DNA of 64,000 bases from the NCBI RefSeq assembly GCF_000003195.3, contig NC_012879.2, forward strand, positions 28,175,180-28,239,179. Reading direction: 5' to 3'. Positions within the stretch are counted from its first letter, which is position 1; the number at the start of each line of letters is the position of its first letter. This document shows, piece by piece, positions 1 to 12,213 of the stretch. The notes under the pieces were generated by a model. The model saw only the letters and a program-made list of their open reading frames with translations, ran no database searches and was not told the origin of the DNA. The DNA is from Sorghum bicolor (taxonomy: Eukaryota > Streptophyta > Magnoliopsida > Poales > Poaceae). Both the position numbers and the translations under genes were made by a program.

Positions 1-1125
1 TGCTTTATAAAATAAAAATATAAAAACAGGGAGTAATATTTATTGAGAAAGCTCAACATGATGAAGGCTAGATATTTATGCTAACACTTAATTAGTTCCA
101 CAAGCTTTGTTGTCTATTTGAGCTCCACAGGATTTAAGAATCAAGAAGACTAGCAGACGGAGGACATTCTAATCGCTGTCAGAATGCTGCTGACTTTCAA
201 ATACACCTCTGCCACCTCCTAGCTACATCTAGAGAAATTACGTCAAAATTCAGCTTGGGAGAAGAGCACCCCCATTTATCTCGCTAAGTATTTCTACCTA
301 TCTTTATACTTATATTATGTTAGAATATTAAAATACATAAACTATGAAAAACCAAATAAAGATTTTGTGCTTATATATATATCTTTTGCTTAGTGTGTTT
401 AATAAATAAATAAAGTGGCTATGCTAATCTGAATCTTAATAATAAAACTCTAGCATGGATATGATGAATAGTTGCTCTGCCTAATTTGCAAATTTGAAGT
501 TCTCTCTCAAGTTAGACATAACTGTTATAATTTAAAGCTTCCTCAAGATCTAAACTTGTGGGATGAAAACTTGATCTGGAATCTAAGTTGTTAACGGATA
601 TGATATGGGAAGGTTGAGCTGCTGTTTATCTGTTCCTAGAGATGCTAGAATTCTGGAGAATTTTATCTTTGAAAAATCTTTAGAATATTGCATGATGAGT
701 TCCTGTATGATGAGAGTTTAAATTCCTACCACAGCCATATATACATGCTTGCTAGACTTTGAGCCACACATTTACTATTTACTGCTTATGAGCATTGAGT
801 GTGGTCAAGCTGTGTAGACCCTTGTGAGCTTGTCATGTGGTTAAATCAAGATTCACTTCCACGTTCACTCATATATGCCACTTCTACTCCGGAAGTACCA
901 TCCACATATATCCATCCATGTCCATCTCTAGAACCACCCAAAAATATTCTACTCCTAATCAGGGAGAGAATAGCCAAAAATATTTCTAGTTTCCCTTGTG
1001 AAATAAATGCTCAAGTTATCTTGCTACTACCACTTGCTATATTATCTCAAGATATGAGTGCTCTGAAATCAAAAAAAAGAAAATAGAAGAAAAGAAAGTA
1101 ATAATAATAAATGAGGAAATAAAAA

Positions 1126-1221
1126 GGGGCAAGTGCCCGGAACCTCGAACGAAAGAAAAAGTGAGACGAGAGGTAAAAATGGACAAGTGTCCGACAGTAG
1201 AATTAGGGGTACAAGATACCC
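1126..1221 (+). other. CAAG-loop hairpin cluster (family D copy)
   Basis: Three short inverted repeats follow one another. GGGC-AAGT-GCCC lies at 1127-1138, GGAC-AAGT-GTCC at 1181-1192 and GGGTA-CAAGA-TACCC at 1207-1221. The same series occurs at 42032-42128 (C), 59103-59199 (A) and, in reverse and partly duplicated, at 29747-29905 (B). Function is unknown. An RNA structure near the 3' end of the element transcript is an inference. Confidence 0.6.
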
Positions 1222-1929
1222 ATCTGAGAGGAAAGAAAAAGAAGAGCATCTCATTCTCCTCATAAAGTTTCAAAAAGCAAGGAAGGTATGTATCCCCTCA
1301 AAAGAGCAAAAGTAGATTAGGCTTTCACCATTGTTATCACCATCATCACCATACACCATTCATTCGCCACACATGCACATCTTGATTTGGCTTATTGATT
1401 TGTTTCTTTGGATCCATGGTTTGACTATACAATAAATGTCTTGTAAGTATGTATACTTTATCTCCCACCTATGAGCTCCAGATATTAAAGCCTTATTAGA
1501 GTAGGGTGAGAGAGAAGGCAATGTCACTATGCCTTATACCACAAATACCACATATCTTGAGAGAAGGCATAGACCATCACTGCCTTGGTAAGGATCCAGA
1601 AATACCACAAAAGAGAGATTTAGAGAGTCATACAAGGAATCTCTGAGTTTTATTTGAAAATCTGCAAAAACTCCAGAGCTATAGCTGATCAAGAATAAGA
1701 GACATGGCACTTGGCTAGACTGTTCTATCTTTTAACTACTCAAGACAGAAGTGACGGTTACAAGTCCCATGGTGAAAGGTAAAGTAAGTAAGTTTTAGTT
1801 CTTGACAGTTTACTCTAACTCAGAGATGAGATCTTATTTAAAAGCATGTGTACCGTCAAATTTTTAAGATATTGCAACAACTTCTGATCCATTGCTGAGT
1901 CTATCCTTGCTCAGGGATGAGCAAGAGGT

Positions 1930-1944
1930 AAGCTTGGGGGAGTT
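1930..1944 (+). other. Polypurine tract of family D
   Basis: AAGCTTGGGGGAGTT sits directly before the TGTTGA start of the 3' LTR. This is the position and composition expected of the plus-strand primer site. Confidence 0.85.
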
Positions 1945-2214
1945 TGTTGATGGTCCTTAAGTATCAAATTTAATTATCAAATAAACAAAGAAAAGGATCC
2001 AAATGAAATCAACATCTAGACTTAGGGTTTTATCTAAGAGAATTCCACGTGTTTTGGTGTTTGTCTATTTCTGCAGGGGGTTATCAGGAAATATGGAAGA
2101 AAGGCCCACACGTCGGGATTACATAGAGATATTAACGTGCCGCGCAATTATCTTACATCTAGAAGACTCCAGAAGCCACGGGAAGGAAGCGGAGGCCGAT
2201 CGGGGCCAGAGGCA

Positions 2215-2373
2215 GGGCGCCCGCCCTCCTGCCCTGGGCGCCCGCCCTGACTTGGAGCCCAATCAGGACTCTTTCTCTCGGGAGATCTCCACCGACCTAA
2301 AGGATCAAGAATAACCGTTCAATCAATGTCGGTTTGATCCGACGGCCTAGGTTCACTTGAGGGGATTATATAA
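2215..2373 (+). promoter_or_regulatory. U3 promoter of family D: paired GC element and TATA box
   Basis: Two perfect copies of GGGCGCCCGCCC at 2215-2226 and 2236-2247 are separated by 9 nt. A TATATAA box follows at 2367-2373. The same arrangement occurs in every related LTR of the window. The TATA box marks the probable U3/R transition. Confidence 0.7.
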
Positions 2374-3175
2374 CTAGACCCCCTGGCCCCTGGAGGAGGC
2401 ACCCCTTGATCATTATTCATTATTCATAGACAGAGCAAAAGCTAGGGTTTAGAGATGAGAGCTCTCCTCTCTTCTCTAAACTAGAGTAGATCTAGATAGT
2501 AGCGAGATGGAGAGCGAAGGAGGATTAGTGGAGAGGCCGGCCTATCGGTTCTTCCTCCGGTTGTACTTCGTCATGATCAAGCTCTAATCAAGCTTGCTCA
2601 TGGGATGACTCTGGTAATCTACTTCTAATTCATTATGCAATTACTAATTATGTATGTTCTGGTTCACAACTCTTTTGAGTATTCTAATCTATAGGACGCT
2701 ATAGGTTAGAGTTGTAGTATAGGTGTAAGCGTGGTGCTTAGACCTAGATTACTTGTGGATATCCCCTGTCTAGAAGGATTGTGTGGTAGGCCGCGTAGGT
2801 GACAGTTATGTTGGTCCTCTGTAGTCCACCTCTCGTTAGCAGGACGGGTAGGGTTTATCGGCCTATGGATAAGCATCCTTTGTGGTGTAATCTTATAACG
2901 TGGTTCGTCCTAGACATAGACATACCCCTTTGAAGTAGAGAAACCATAGTTATCCTCTCTATTCTGCTACCATCGCCCATATACTAGATTGCTCTACTCT
3001 CTATTCCCATGTTATCACTCACTGTTATCTTACCTTTAATATTGTTCTTATTCGATTCTACCATGTTTCCTATTTACACTTATTTACTTATCTTGGTTAA
3101 GCTAGAGCGTAGAACAGTTCTCCCGTTTCTCTGTGGATACGATAAAACCTTTAACCGGGTAAAAGCTTCAACGGT

Positions 3176-3193
3176 ATCCGTGCGCTTGCGGAT
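3176..3193 (+). other. U5 stem-loop (family D)
   Basis: ATCCG and CGGAT pair around the loop TGCGCTTG. Homologous stem-loops occur in families A, B and C, with paired base changes in the stem. Confidence 0.55.
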
Positions 3194-3450
3194 TATCTGT
3201 GTGCGTATAAATACCATAGTACACTCTAGTGCCATGCTGGGGATGACAACCTAGTATTCAAGTGGTGTTAGCAACTGTCAACAGTCTACCGTAGTGGGGT
3301 CGGGTCTGTAGTATAGTGTTTTTCTTTAAAGTTGTACTCGTTTATTTCCAGTGTGCTGAACTGATGTTTGATAAATAAATTCAAGTATGTAAGATATGCT
3401 TTAAGATATGGATTCCATGTGGTAACGAGTACATATGATCCTTGTAGCAG

Positions 3451-6400
3451 ATGCCGATGCGCACACGTGGATCTGATGGGGCCGGGTCTTCTCACGGAGG
3501 GGAGGACATCCCTAGTCCTCCACCTGCTCCACCTTCCCTAGCAGATGCTATTGCTGTTCTTTTGAGTGCCACTACCGACAATGCTCGCTTGTTGCGCGAG
3601 TTAGCACAACGCCAACCACACCCCGCCCCAAACTTCAGAGCACAGCACAATGGGGAGGGAGAAACTCGGTACGTGGACTTTACCGAGACAAGGCCCCCGG
3701 TATTCACCAACGCTGATGAACCTTTAGAGGATGACGACTGGCTCCGGATTGTGGAGCACAAGTTCAGTCTCATCCGATGTTCGGAAACTCAAAAGCCCCT
3801 ATTCGTAGCCCAACAGCTTCGGGGAGCTGCGGGGGCCTGGTGGGAGAATTTCCTAGCTATCCAAAATCCAGGACACCAGGTCACCTGGGCAGAATTTAAG
3901 GACGCATTCTGCGCCCATTATATTCTAGAAGGGCTTATGTCCATGAAGGCCGAAGAATTTCTCGCCTTGCAGCAAGGCGATAAGAGTGTGATGGAGTACG
4001 TGGCAAAATTTAATCATCCTTCTCAGTATGCCACGGACCATGTGAACACGGATAAAAAGAAGAAGGCCTGTTTCATGCGTGGTCTCAATACCAAACTTCA
4101 GACCATGATGACCACATGTCAAAATGCTACTTTCTATGAGGCGGTAAATATTGCCATCGCCTCGGAAGAAAAGAATAGAAAACACAAAGAAGCAAAGAAG
4201 AAGGCCGCTTCTTCCTCCGTCTCTGGTCGCGGTCAAAAGCGCCAGAGGATCATTTGTCACCCACAGGGCCACGGACGCTTTCTAGCGCCGTCACCTTCTC
4301 GTGGTCCCTTTTCTCCTCCACAATATAGAACAGGGCAGCATGTATATCCTCGACCTACTGCCATCGCTATTACACCACGCCAGCCGAACGCCCTAGGTGT
4401 TCGTCCCACCGCTCCGCCCAACCACAATTATCCTTGTTTCAATTGTGGTAAGCCTGGGCATTTTTCTAAAGAATGCCCCTACCCTCGCCAAACTAACCCC
4501 ACTTTCCAAAGGCCACCTATTGGCCAACCCCAGCCGAGCCAATTCAAAAATGGGGCTCAGAAAGGACAAAATGCGCAAAGGGGCAAACCTGTAAAGAAGG
4601 TGGGACAAGTCTTCCATACAGAGGTGGAGACAATACCGGAAGGAGAACCGGTAATGATGGGTACGTTCCCTGTTGCGAAACATTCTGCCTTAATGCTTTT
4701 CGATTCTGGTGCATCTCATACATTCATCAACCGCACCTTTGTGATGAAGCATGGCATACCCATTGGGGAAACAAAAGATCATTTTTATATACAGTCGCCA
4801 GGAGGACGGCTGAGTTCTAAAGAAATGGTTCACCAGATACCCATCGAATTTGGTGGGCATAGTTTTCCCACTAGCATGATTGTTCTTAAAGACCAGGAGA
4901 TTGATGTCATACTAGGCATGAACTAGATGGCACAACGAGGGGTTGTGCTAGACACCTTGCATCAAACCATTAAAATACCATTGCCCAATGAGAATTCTTA
5001 CCTTCTAATCCAATTAGCTACTCCCAAACGGGCAATTGGGCAAGTTCATGCCACTAATGTGACTGCAGTCGAAAATATCCCGGTAGTTCGGGATTTTCCG
5101 GATGTGTTTCCTGAAGACCTACCAGGTCTGCCACCGGACCGGGATGTCCAGTTCAGTATAGAATTGAAACCAGCGACAGCCCCAATATCTCGAAGGGCCT
5201 ACCGAATGGCACCGAAAGAATTGGCCGAATTGAAAACCCAACTACAAGAGTTGTTGCAAAAAGGTTTTATTCAGCCTAGTTCCTCTCCATGGGGTTGCCT
5301 AGCCTTATTTGTGAAAAAGAATGATCAAACATTAAGGTTGTGTGTCGATTATCGTCCCTTGAATGAGGTGACGATTAAAAACAAGTACCCATTGCCCCGT
5401 ATTGACTTGCTATTTGACCAGTTAGCTAGGGCCAAGGTGTTCTCAAAAATTGATTTGAGATCAAGGTACCACCAAATTAAAATTAGGCCGGAAGATGTAC
5501 CCAAGTCGGCTTTTACAACCCTATATGGGCTGTATGAATACTTGGTGATGTCTTTTGGGTTGACTAATGCACCGGCCCATTTCATGTATTTGATGAACTC
5601 TGTCTTCATGCTAGAGCTGGACAAATTGGTGGTCGTCTTCATTGATGACATTTTGATCTATTCCAAAACTAAGAAAGAACATGCTGAACATCTGAGAATT
5701 ATGCTGACTCGTCTCAGGGAGCATCAGCTATATGCCAAGTTCAGCAAATGTGAGTTCTGGCTGGACAAAGTCCATTTCCTGGGTCATGTATTATTAGCGG
5801 AGGGAGTCGCTGTAGACCCAGGTAAAGTAGAAGACGTTTTGAATTGGAAGCCCCCGACTACGGTACATGAGGTCCGTAGTTTTCTGGGTATGGTGGGATA
5901 TTATCGTTGCTTCATCTCGGACTTTTCAAGAGTCGCTAAACCAATCACGACCTTGCTCAAGAATCAAACAAAATTAGTTTAGTCATCTGAATGTGAGCAA
6001 GCCTTCCAGACTCTGAAATGATTATTGACAACTGCACCTGTCTTAGCCCAGCCAGATATTGAAAAACCCTTTGATGTGTATTGTGACGCATCAGGGATAG
6101 GGATAGGCTGTGTGCTAATGCAGGAGGGTCGAGTAATTGCATATGCTTTTCGACAGCTTAAACCACATGAAGAAAATTACCGGACCCATGATCTTGAACT
6201 AGCCGCCGTGGTACATGCATTGAAGATCTGGCGCCATTATCTGTTGGGGAACACTTGTCACCTATACACAAATCACAAGAGCTAGAAGTACATCTTCACT
6301 CAAGCTGAACTTAATATGCACCAGCGAAGGTGGCTAGAATTGATCAAAGATTACGACCTTGAGGTGCATTATCACCCTGGCAAGGCAAAGGTAGTAGCTG

Positions 6401-7986
6401 ATGCCCTCAGTCGTAAGGCTCACTGTAATTGCTTAACAGTGACGCCTAAAGATATAACTTTGTGCCAAGAGCTAGAGAACCTGGGAATAGACATGATTTC
6501 CCAAGGAAGCCTTGAGACTCTAAAGATTGATTTCAATCTTGAAACTCAAATCATGGAGGCACAAAAAGAAGACAAAGGTATGAAATATCTTAAAGAGAAA
6601 ATTTCTAACAGAGCACCCACAGACTTTAAAGTTGATGATGCAGGAGTAATCTGGTTCAAAAATCGGTTAGTGGTTCCAAAGGTACCTGAGCTACGTCAGC
6701 AAATCCTGGATGAAGCTCATACCACGAGATATTCTATTCATCCAGGGAGCAATAAAATGTATCAGGACCTAAAGCAAAGGTTTTGGTTGATGAAAATGAA
6801 GATAGAAATAGCCCGCTATGTGGCCCAATGCAACACCTGCCGAAAGGTCAAAGCTATTCATCTCAAATCCGCTGGAGAGTTGCAACCTTTGCCTATTCCA
6901 GCATGGAAATGGGATGATATTAGTATGGATTTCATAGTAGGATTGCCCAAGACGGCCAAAGGCTTTGATTCTATTTGGGTCACTGTGGACCGTCTCACCA
7001 AAACAGCACACTTCTTACCTGTAAAGAAATCATATTATACCTCCACCTTTGCTAAGATTTATTTTGATCGTATACTAAGTCTGCATGGGGTGCCAAAGAC
7101 AATAGTGTCAGATAGAGGCACACAATTTGTCTCCCTGTTCTGGAAATGCTTACATGAATCTTTAGGCACCAAGCTTTTGTACAGTACCGCCTACCACCCT
7201 CAAACAGGTGGGCAAACAGAAAGGGTGAATCAAACCCTAGAAGATCTATTAAGATCTTGTGCCCTAAATTTTCCAGATAAGTGGGATGACTGCTTACCTC
7301 TAGCAGAGTTTTCCTACAACAATAGCTACCAAAAAAGTATTAAGATGGCTCCCTTCGAGGCACTATATGGCCGTCGATGCCGAACTCCACTATATTGGTC
7401 GGAACCTAGAGAAAGGTGGTTCTTTGGGGTTGACTTAGTAAAGGAAACTGAGAACAAAGTTAGACAAATCCAAAATAACTTGAAGATTGTTCAGTCGCGA
7501 CAGAAAAGCTATGCCGATAAAAGACGTCGACCCATAAGGTTCACCAAGGGTGACCATGTGTATCTGAAAGTATCCCCAATGAAAGGAGTAAATCGTTTTG
7601 GCGTTAAAGGCAAGTTAGCGCCTCGTTACATTGGTCCATTTCCAATCATTGACCGATGTGGACAAGTAGCTTACTGCCTTAAACTGCCCGAACGATTATC
7701 CGGGATACACAATGTATTTCATGTGTCTCAACTGAAAAAGTGTCTTCGAGTACCGGACCAGGTTTAAGATATTGAAGATGTGGAACTTGAACCAGATCTG
7801 ACCTATGCGGAATATCCTATCCGAGTATTGGATCGCAAGGATAGAGTTACTCGAAGGACAACTACCAAATGGTATAAGGTGCAATGGAGCCAGCACTCCG
7901 AAGAGGAAGCCACATGGGAATCTGAGGATTATCTAATGGAGAATTTTCCTGAGTTTCATGCTTCTCTTCCCGATAACATCCCATAA
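3451..7986 (+). pseudogene. Tekay-1 gag-pol polyprotein, five in-frame stops
   Basis: One uninterrupted frame of about 1511 codons encodes Gag (matrix/capsid-like, about residues 80-250), a CCHC zinc knuckle (329-342), a DSG aspartic protease (418-420), reverse transcriptase with FIDD (730-733), RNase H, and a DD35E integrase (Asp 1160, Asp 1221, Glu 1257, with exactly 35 residues between the last two). A C-terminal chromodomain lies at about 7800-7960. Stop codons are at 4924, 5980, 6019, 6283 and 7765. The contexts at 4924, 5980 and 6019 suggest former Trp codons hit by G-to-A changes. There are no frameshifts. The start ATG follows directly after CAG, a possible splice acceptor. The RT also has Arg in place of the usual Gly of the LRSGYHQ motif. 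Confidence 0.9.
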
Positions 7987-8186
7987 CAAGGAGTGTACTC
8001 TAGTGAAGGAAAAGAGTAGCCAAAGCCATGTACTTAATGTACCTATATGTTTATAATTAAATAGTCTTCCCCAGTCCCTTGTCTTATGAAAAGGTTGAAG
8101 ATAAAATAGTATGACAAATTTCCTTTTCCATTACATACCCTAAGGTTTTAAATCTCAGGGACGAGATTTCTTTAAAGGGGAAGGGC
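7987..8186 (+). other. Tekay-1 post-pol spacer and polypurine tract
   Basis: About 190 non-coding bases follow the pol stop. They end in AAAGGGGAAGGG (8174-8185), immediately before the TGTAACAT start of the LTR. Confidence 0.8.
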
Positions 8187-11100
8187 TGTAACATCCGTGA
8201 TGTTACGGATACTAAAATTGGATCATGTCATCATAAGCATTACATAACATATGTGTTAAGCACATCCTGATGCATTAACTTAAAATAAGTTTAAGTTGGT
8301 TGAGTGTGCTTAGAGAAGTAGAGTGTGCTTAGGTTGTGAAGTAAGGCTTGTGTTGGTTGTATAATCCCTAGGGTGGAAGGTTTCCGAGAAAATAGGGGGA
8401 AACCCTGATTTTAGAACCCTAGATTTGCCCCCTTTTGTGTAACTTAAAAACTAAGCAAAATTTGGGGATGAGTTCAAAAGAAAAGTTGTAGATCTTGTCA
8501 AGATGTACAACTTTGGTGTTTTGAGTTTTTGAAGTTTCAATACAAAATTGAAAGAAATTTTGAAAATACATATTTCCAGAAAATGTCCCCCTTTCCAATT
8601 TGAATCCCCAATTCAAGATCTGTTTGGAATCTTGAAAAGTGACCAACATGAAAGTTGTAGAGCTCAAAAAGTTGAACAACTTTCATGTTGGGTGTTTTCC
8701 AAGTTGTTATGGAAAAACAAAAGTAATTTTGGAAATTCTGATCTGCCCCAAATCAAAATTGGAATTTCCCCAATTTGGGATTTGAAATTCAAACTGTTTT
8801 GTCAATTCATCTTTTTCCACTTGGAATCCGCTTTGGACACCAAAACATGTTTTGTAGCTTGTGAAATTCTGAACAACTTTCATTTTAACAGATTTTGGAC
8901 TTTAGTTCAAAGTTTGGGCGAATTTTGCAAAAAAACAGAAAGGAGGGGATAGGGACGGCTATAGTGATCCGATGAGGATCACGAGCTCTGTCCATTGCGG
9001 CCGTAGAGCGGGCAGGCGCCGCCTTCGCACGCGCCGCCACGCACCTGCTCACGCACCTGCTTGCCTGCTGACGGTCGCAATGAAGTGGACAAGCCGCTGG
9101 CATCCTCATCCACTTCTTCCCGTGGTTAACACCCCGCTGCGACCCTGTTCTTCTCTTCTTGCTCAACGCCGACGACCTTGCTGCGCCTGCGAAATTCGCC
9201 TCACTCGCTCCCTTTCCAAGCTACCCGAGCACACTAGCAGCTCCGCCAAGACCCTACCAACCGATTGCGCGCCCTCTCGCAAGCTCTGAACCCTTGTAGC
9301 TCTCAACCGATCCATCCTTCTCCAATCCCGGCCGAAACGCCGCCGTGGACACCTCACCGCGGCCAGCTCCTCTCCGAGCTTCTCAACCATCGCTCTCTGC
9401 TTCGTTGAAGTCGTGGTGAGCCACTGATGCCTATACGCTATTCGGTTCGTGCTCTACTCCCTCGTAGCGGCCGGCGCTGGTACGGCTGAGGTGGCCGTCT
9501 GCCGTGCCCGTGGCCGTGGGGGCTATGCTAGGAGAGAGCGAGTGCTAAGGGGGTCCAGGGGTGCGCCGTCGAACGAAGAACGCGACCAACAAGTCGCGAG
9601 GGTCGGAAGAAGCGCCGTTGGCCCGGTCGTGCCATTGATCCGGCCAGCCGGAGCTTGAAGACGAAGCTGATAGTGGGGGCCCGCTGTCAGCGACGCCGTG
9701 TGTAGGAGAGAAGGCGCGCGCAGCGCGCGCGTGGGCCAAGCGAGAACGGGCCGGCCTGCGGGCCGAGTTCCTGGGCCACTCGCAGCATAGCGTTTTTTTC
9801 CTTTTTCCTTTTATGCAAAATTTGTTTTGTGTTTGATTTTGTGTAGAAAATTGGAGACTGATGCAAAAATCATAGAAATTTTTGTATAGGTTCCAGAAAA
9901 TGAGTAGAGCACAGGAAAAATATTAGATTCTATTTTCTGGTAGTTTGCATGTATATAAAAATTGCCTCTTTTATTTGGTAAATGAAACTTCCATGAATTT
10001 TAATAATTTATGGGTATATCCAAAAATCACCAAAAATTGTGAGGAACCTCTGAATATTATTCCCTGGCTTCACAAAAAATTTGGTGGCATTTGGATAATG
10101 TTTGAATAAAATATCATTAAACCCTTAATTAGTAATTAAATAAAAATTCTAGAATAATTATATGATAATTAGTTTAAATTCTCAAAATTAGGGTTTGAGT
10201 GATTTTAGAATTGTGTGATGACCTGAGGTCATTAACCTTAATGACCTTTGACATTTAATTATTGTTTGGCATTAATGCTTAATTACTGCCATCAATACTT
10301 AATTAAGAATTAATTGAGTTAAAAAGGTTTAATAGTCAGTTAATTAAGGACAATTATGAATTAAGAGAAATCTTAATTTACTGATGCAACCTCTTGGGTA
10401 AAAACACTAAAATGATAAACAACTTTAATTATTGTTAAGTCTGTGTTGCACCGAGAAGGCCAGTTGTACTTAACTCGGTCCTTCTTAAATATTTGTCATA
10501 CGCATATCATGAGCATCCATCATTTTGCGTATAGTGCACGTGACCGAAGGAGCGACCGTTGAACCGAACCCCGAGGTCGGTGCTCCGTTCGAGGAAGTAG
10601 GATCCGAGGCTTGGGAAGTCTCCGAGGGTCCCTCTCAGCTCTGCAACCAAGGCAAGCCACGGATGCATTAACCCCTCCTTGAATGTTTTAAATCTTTTAT
10701 CACTTATGAATTGAAAATGCTGCATTAGGTAGTTGAGAATTGGGTTAACCTACTTGCTGCATTTACTACCTTGATAGTTGTTATCCTGTCCTTGACACCT
10801 GTTTATTTTAAAATCACGTAGTAATGCTTAGCCCTGCTACTAGATAGGTTTTCAAACAAGAAAGTTTGAAGGGTTGTTGTGGAATACACTTATGGTCAAT
10901 GATGTTTCAATTGGAGACCGGTCGGTGGACTTGCTTTAAGAATGGAGTCTTAGAGTAGTGTCTCCAACTGTGTCGGTTAAGGACCGGTCCGTTGATGGCC
11001 TGCTGGGTTGAGAATTTATAGTACTAGCCACTTGCCCTCAGTAAGCCCCGTCTTGTGATCCCTCGACGCGAACAGCTACACGCGCACTGGGCGTGGAGCG

Positions 11101-12210
11101 ATGGCGAGAGTAGCGTGTACCCACCTTACGGATCTGAGATGATCGGGAAACATCTAGATCGGCTGTAGGATGGTGGGGTACTGTGCTCTCGGGTGCCGCG
11201 AACCTGGTCAAATTTGGGGAGAGCTCGATTTGGGTGGACATATGCAAGATTTGGTTCTACATATGTCGGGTGGTTAGGAACTCCAGCTGGATTGCTAAGC
11301 GGTTCGAATCGTCGTTGCTCTCCGATTGGGAGACTCAATCCACTGACCCTCATCGTAGTTAAATATGCAACTAAGTGGTAAAATGAGAAAGGGGGAAATG
11401 TCTCATGAGGTTCGGATCCCAATTCCCGGACTCAGAGTGACATGAAGCTATGGCCGTTGGATAGATAATACTTCGATTAAGGACTAGGAACTTACAGACT
11501 TGTCTGTGAGAAGCAACTAGGTAGACTGTCCTCGAACTCCTCGACCTCTTAAGGAGAGAAATTCGCGGGTAAAACTTGAAAGTAAGGATGCACTATTAGT
11601 AAGCTTTTTAGCAAAACAATTTGGCTCCTTGCTCAGCCACTCCTTGTCTACCCTAAGCCTGCATCCCTAATTTCTCCTCTTTTTCCACCGGGTAAGTCTT
11701 GTTGAGTACTCCCGTACTCAGGGTTCTATAACCCCTGTTGCAGGTGAAGCTCAGGAGCCGACATGTTTCGGACCCTGTTGTGTGACCGTCGTCGAGGTTG
11801 ACGACGAGGAAGAGTGAGCGTGACCCATGGGCAGGGTCTGTAAATTTGTAATCTGTGTACTAAAGTTTAAGTTGCTTCGCTGGACCTGGCTTGTAATAAC
11901 ACTCTACTATTTGGAAGAACTACTTTTGTAAATTAAGTTACGTAATGCTTCCGCTGTTTTACTCTGAAATATTATTTTGGTCTTATGTCGTTTATCATAC
12001 TGCAATGTCTTCACGACGAGTGATCCTAGTGTTAAGGTGGCCACTTGCTATCCTGTAAGGGCGAGAAGAAGAAGTTCTCGTTAATTGACCATCGCTAGTG
12101 GTCAGGACGAGCTTGCTTGATACGCCATAGGTAAAGGTGGAATGAGCGTCCTGAGATGCTCATCGGACTTCTAGAGTGGGAGGATCCCCGGCATCACCGT
12201 CAGAGGTCCT
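8187..12210 (+). repeat. 3' LTR of Tekay-1 (right end uncertain)
   Basis: The LTR starts TGTAACATCC after the polypurine tract and is about 4 kb, in keeping with the 4.5-kb LTRs of Tekay-2. It has an AT-rich start, a GC-rich island at about 8960-9780, an AT-rich middle, and a conserved GAGTAC hairpin at 11703-11720 followed by a GGGTT...ACCCCTGTTGCAG block also found in Tekay-2. Short open frames inside it are not credible genes. The last 200 bases (about 12010-12210) could not be assigned. Confidence 0.7.
11703..11755 (+). other. Conserved Tekay LTR hairpin and TTGCAG block
   Basis: GAGTACTCCCGTACTC forms a hairpin and is followed by GGGTTCTATAACCCCTGTTGCAG (split here as GGGTTCTATAACC and CCTGTTGCAG). 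Tekay-2 has the same block in reverse at 23325-23368 and 52867-52910, although the surrounding LTR sequence is strongly diverged. Confidence 0.5.
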
Positions 12211-12213
12211 TAG

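Larger units (their letters stand above)
1..1944 (+). other. Non-coding 3' internal region of family D
   Basis: No credible gene. The short open frames here are not preserved in the homologous stretches of families A and C. It holds a PPT-like tract near 248-266 (a decayed form of the motif in A and C), a short TA run near 372-382, a cluster of CAAG-loop hairpins at 1126-1221, and the terminal polypurine tract. Conservation between families is at nucleotide level over the whole stretch. Confidence 0.75.
1..3283 (+). mobile_element. Athila-like LTR element, family D, 3' part
   Basis: This is the 3' end of a non-autonomous Athila-like element that starts left of the window: 1.94 kb of non-coding internal DNA, a polypurine tract and a complete 3' LTR. 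The internal part aligns closely with 57990-59927 (family A) and 40890-42846 (family C). The first third of the LTR matches families A-C, but the R-U5 part is its own. It appears to be inserted in the 5' leader of Tekay-1, since no Tekay LTR or primer site lies between its right end and the Tekay gag. The bases just right of the LTR are GTCTA, the expected target-site duplication. Confidence 0.85.
1945..3283 (+). repeat. 3' LTR of family D
   Basis: The LTR starts TGTTGATGG after the polypurine tract and ends GTCAACA, giving the terminal inverted repeat TGTTGA/TCAACA. Length is 1339 bp. The U3 half (to about 2400) matches families A-C, with a TATA box at 2367-2373. The downstream half differs but keeps three small blocks: a TGACAG-containing block at 2781-2832, the U5 stem-loop at 3176-3193, and a GGGATGACAAC block near the end. 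Confidence 0.88.
3284..12210 (+). mobile_element. Tekay-1: decayed chromovirus, Ty3-gypsy
   Basis: This holds the leader, gag-pol, polypurine tract and 3' LTR of a Tekay-lineage chromovirus. The 5' LTR and primer site must lie left of the window, beyond the family D insertion. Coding is in one frame from 3451 to 7986 but carries five stop codons, so the element is inactive. The right boundary is uncertain. The LTR should end in a TGTTACA-like terminus, which I do not find before RIRE2-like coding begins near 12214, so the end may be truncated. Confidence 0.8.

Noticed and set aside
1037..1315. Small frames repeated near 1037-1315, 41956-42304 and 59056-59300
   Set aside because: They cover the hairpin cluster and A-rich tracts on both strands and differ in length between copies.
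8548..9658. Several open frames of 70-134 codons in the Tekay-1 LTR
   Set aside because: They lie in an LTR, overlap on both strands and show no recognisable motif; GC-rich parts give long frames by chance.
12010..12213. A defined right end of the Tekay-1 LTR or a left end of the RIRE2-like fragment
   Set aside because: No TGTTACA-like terminus or target-site duplication could be found, so the boundary is left open.
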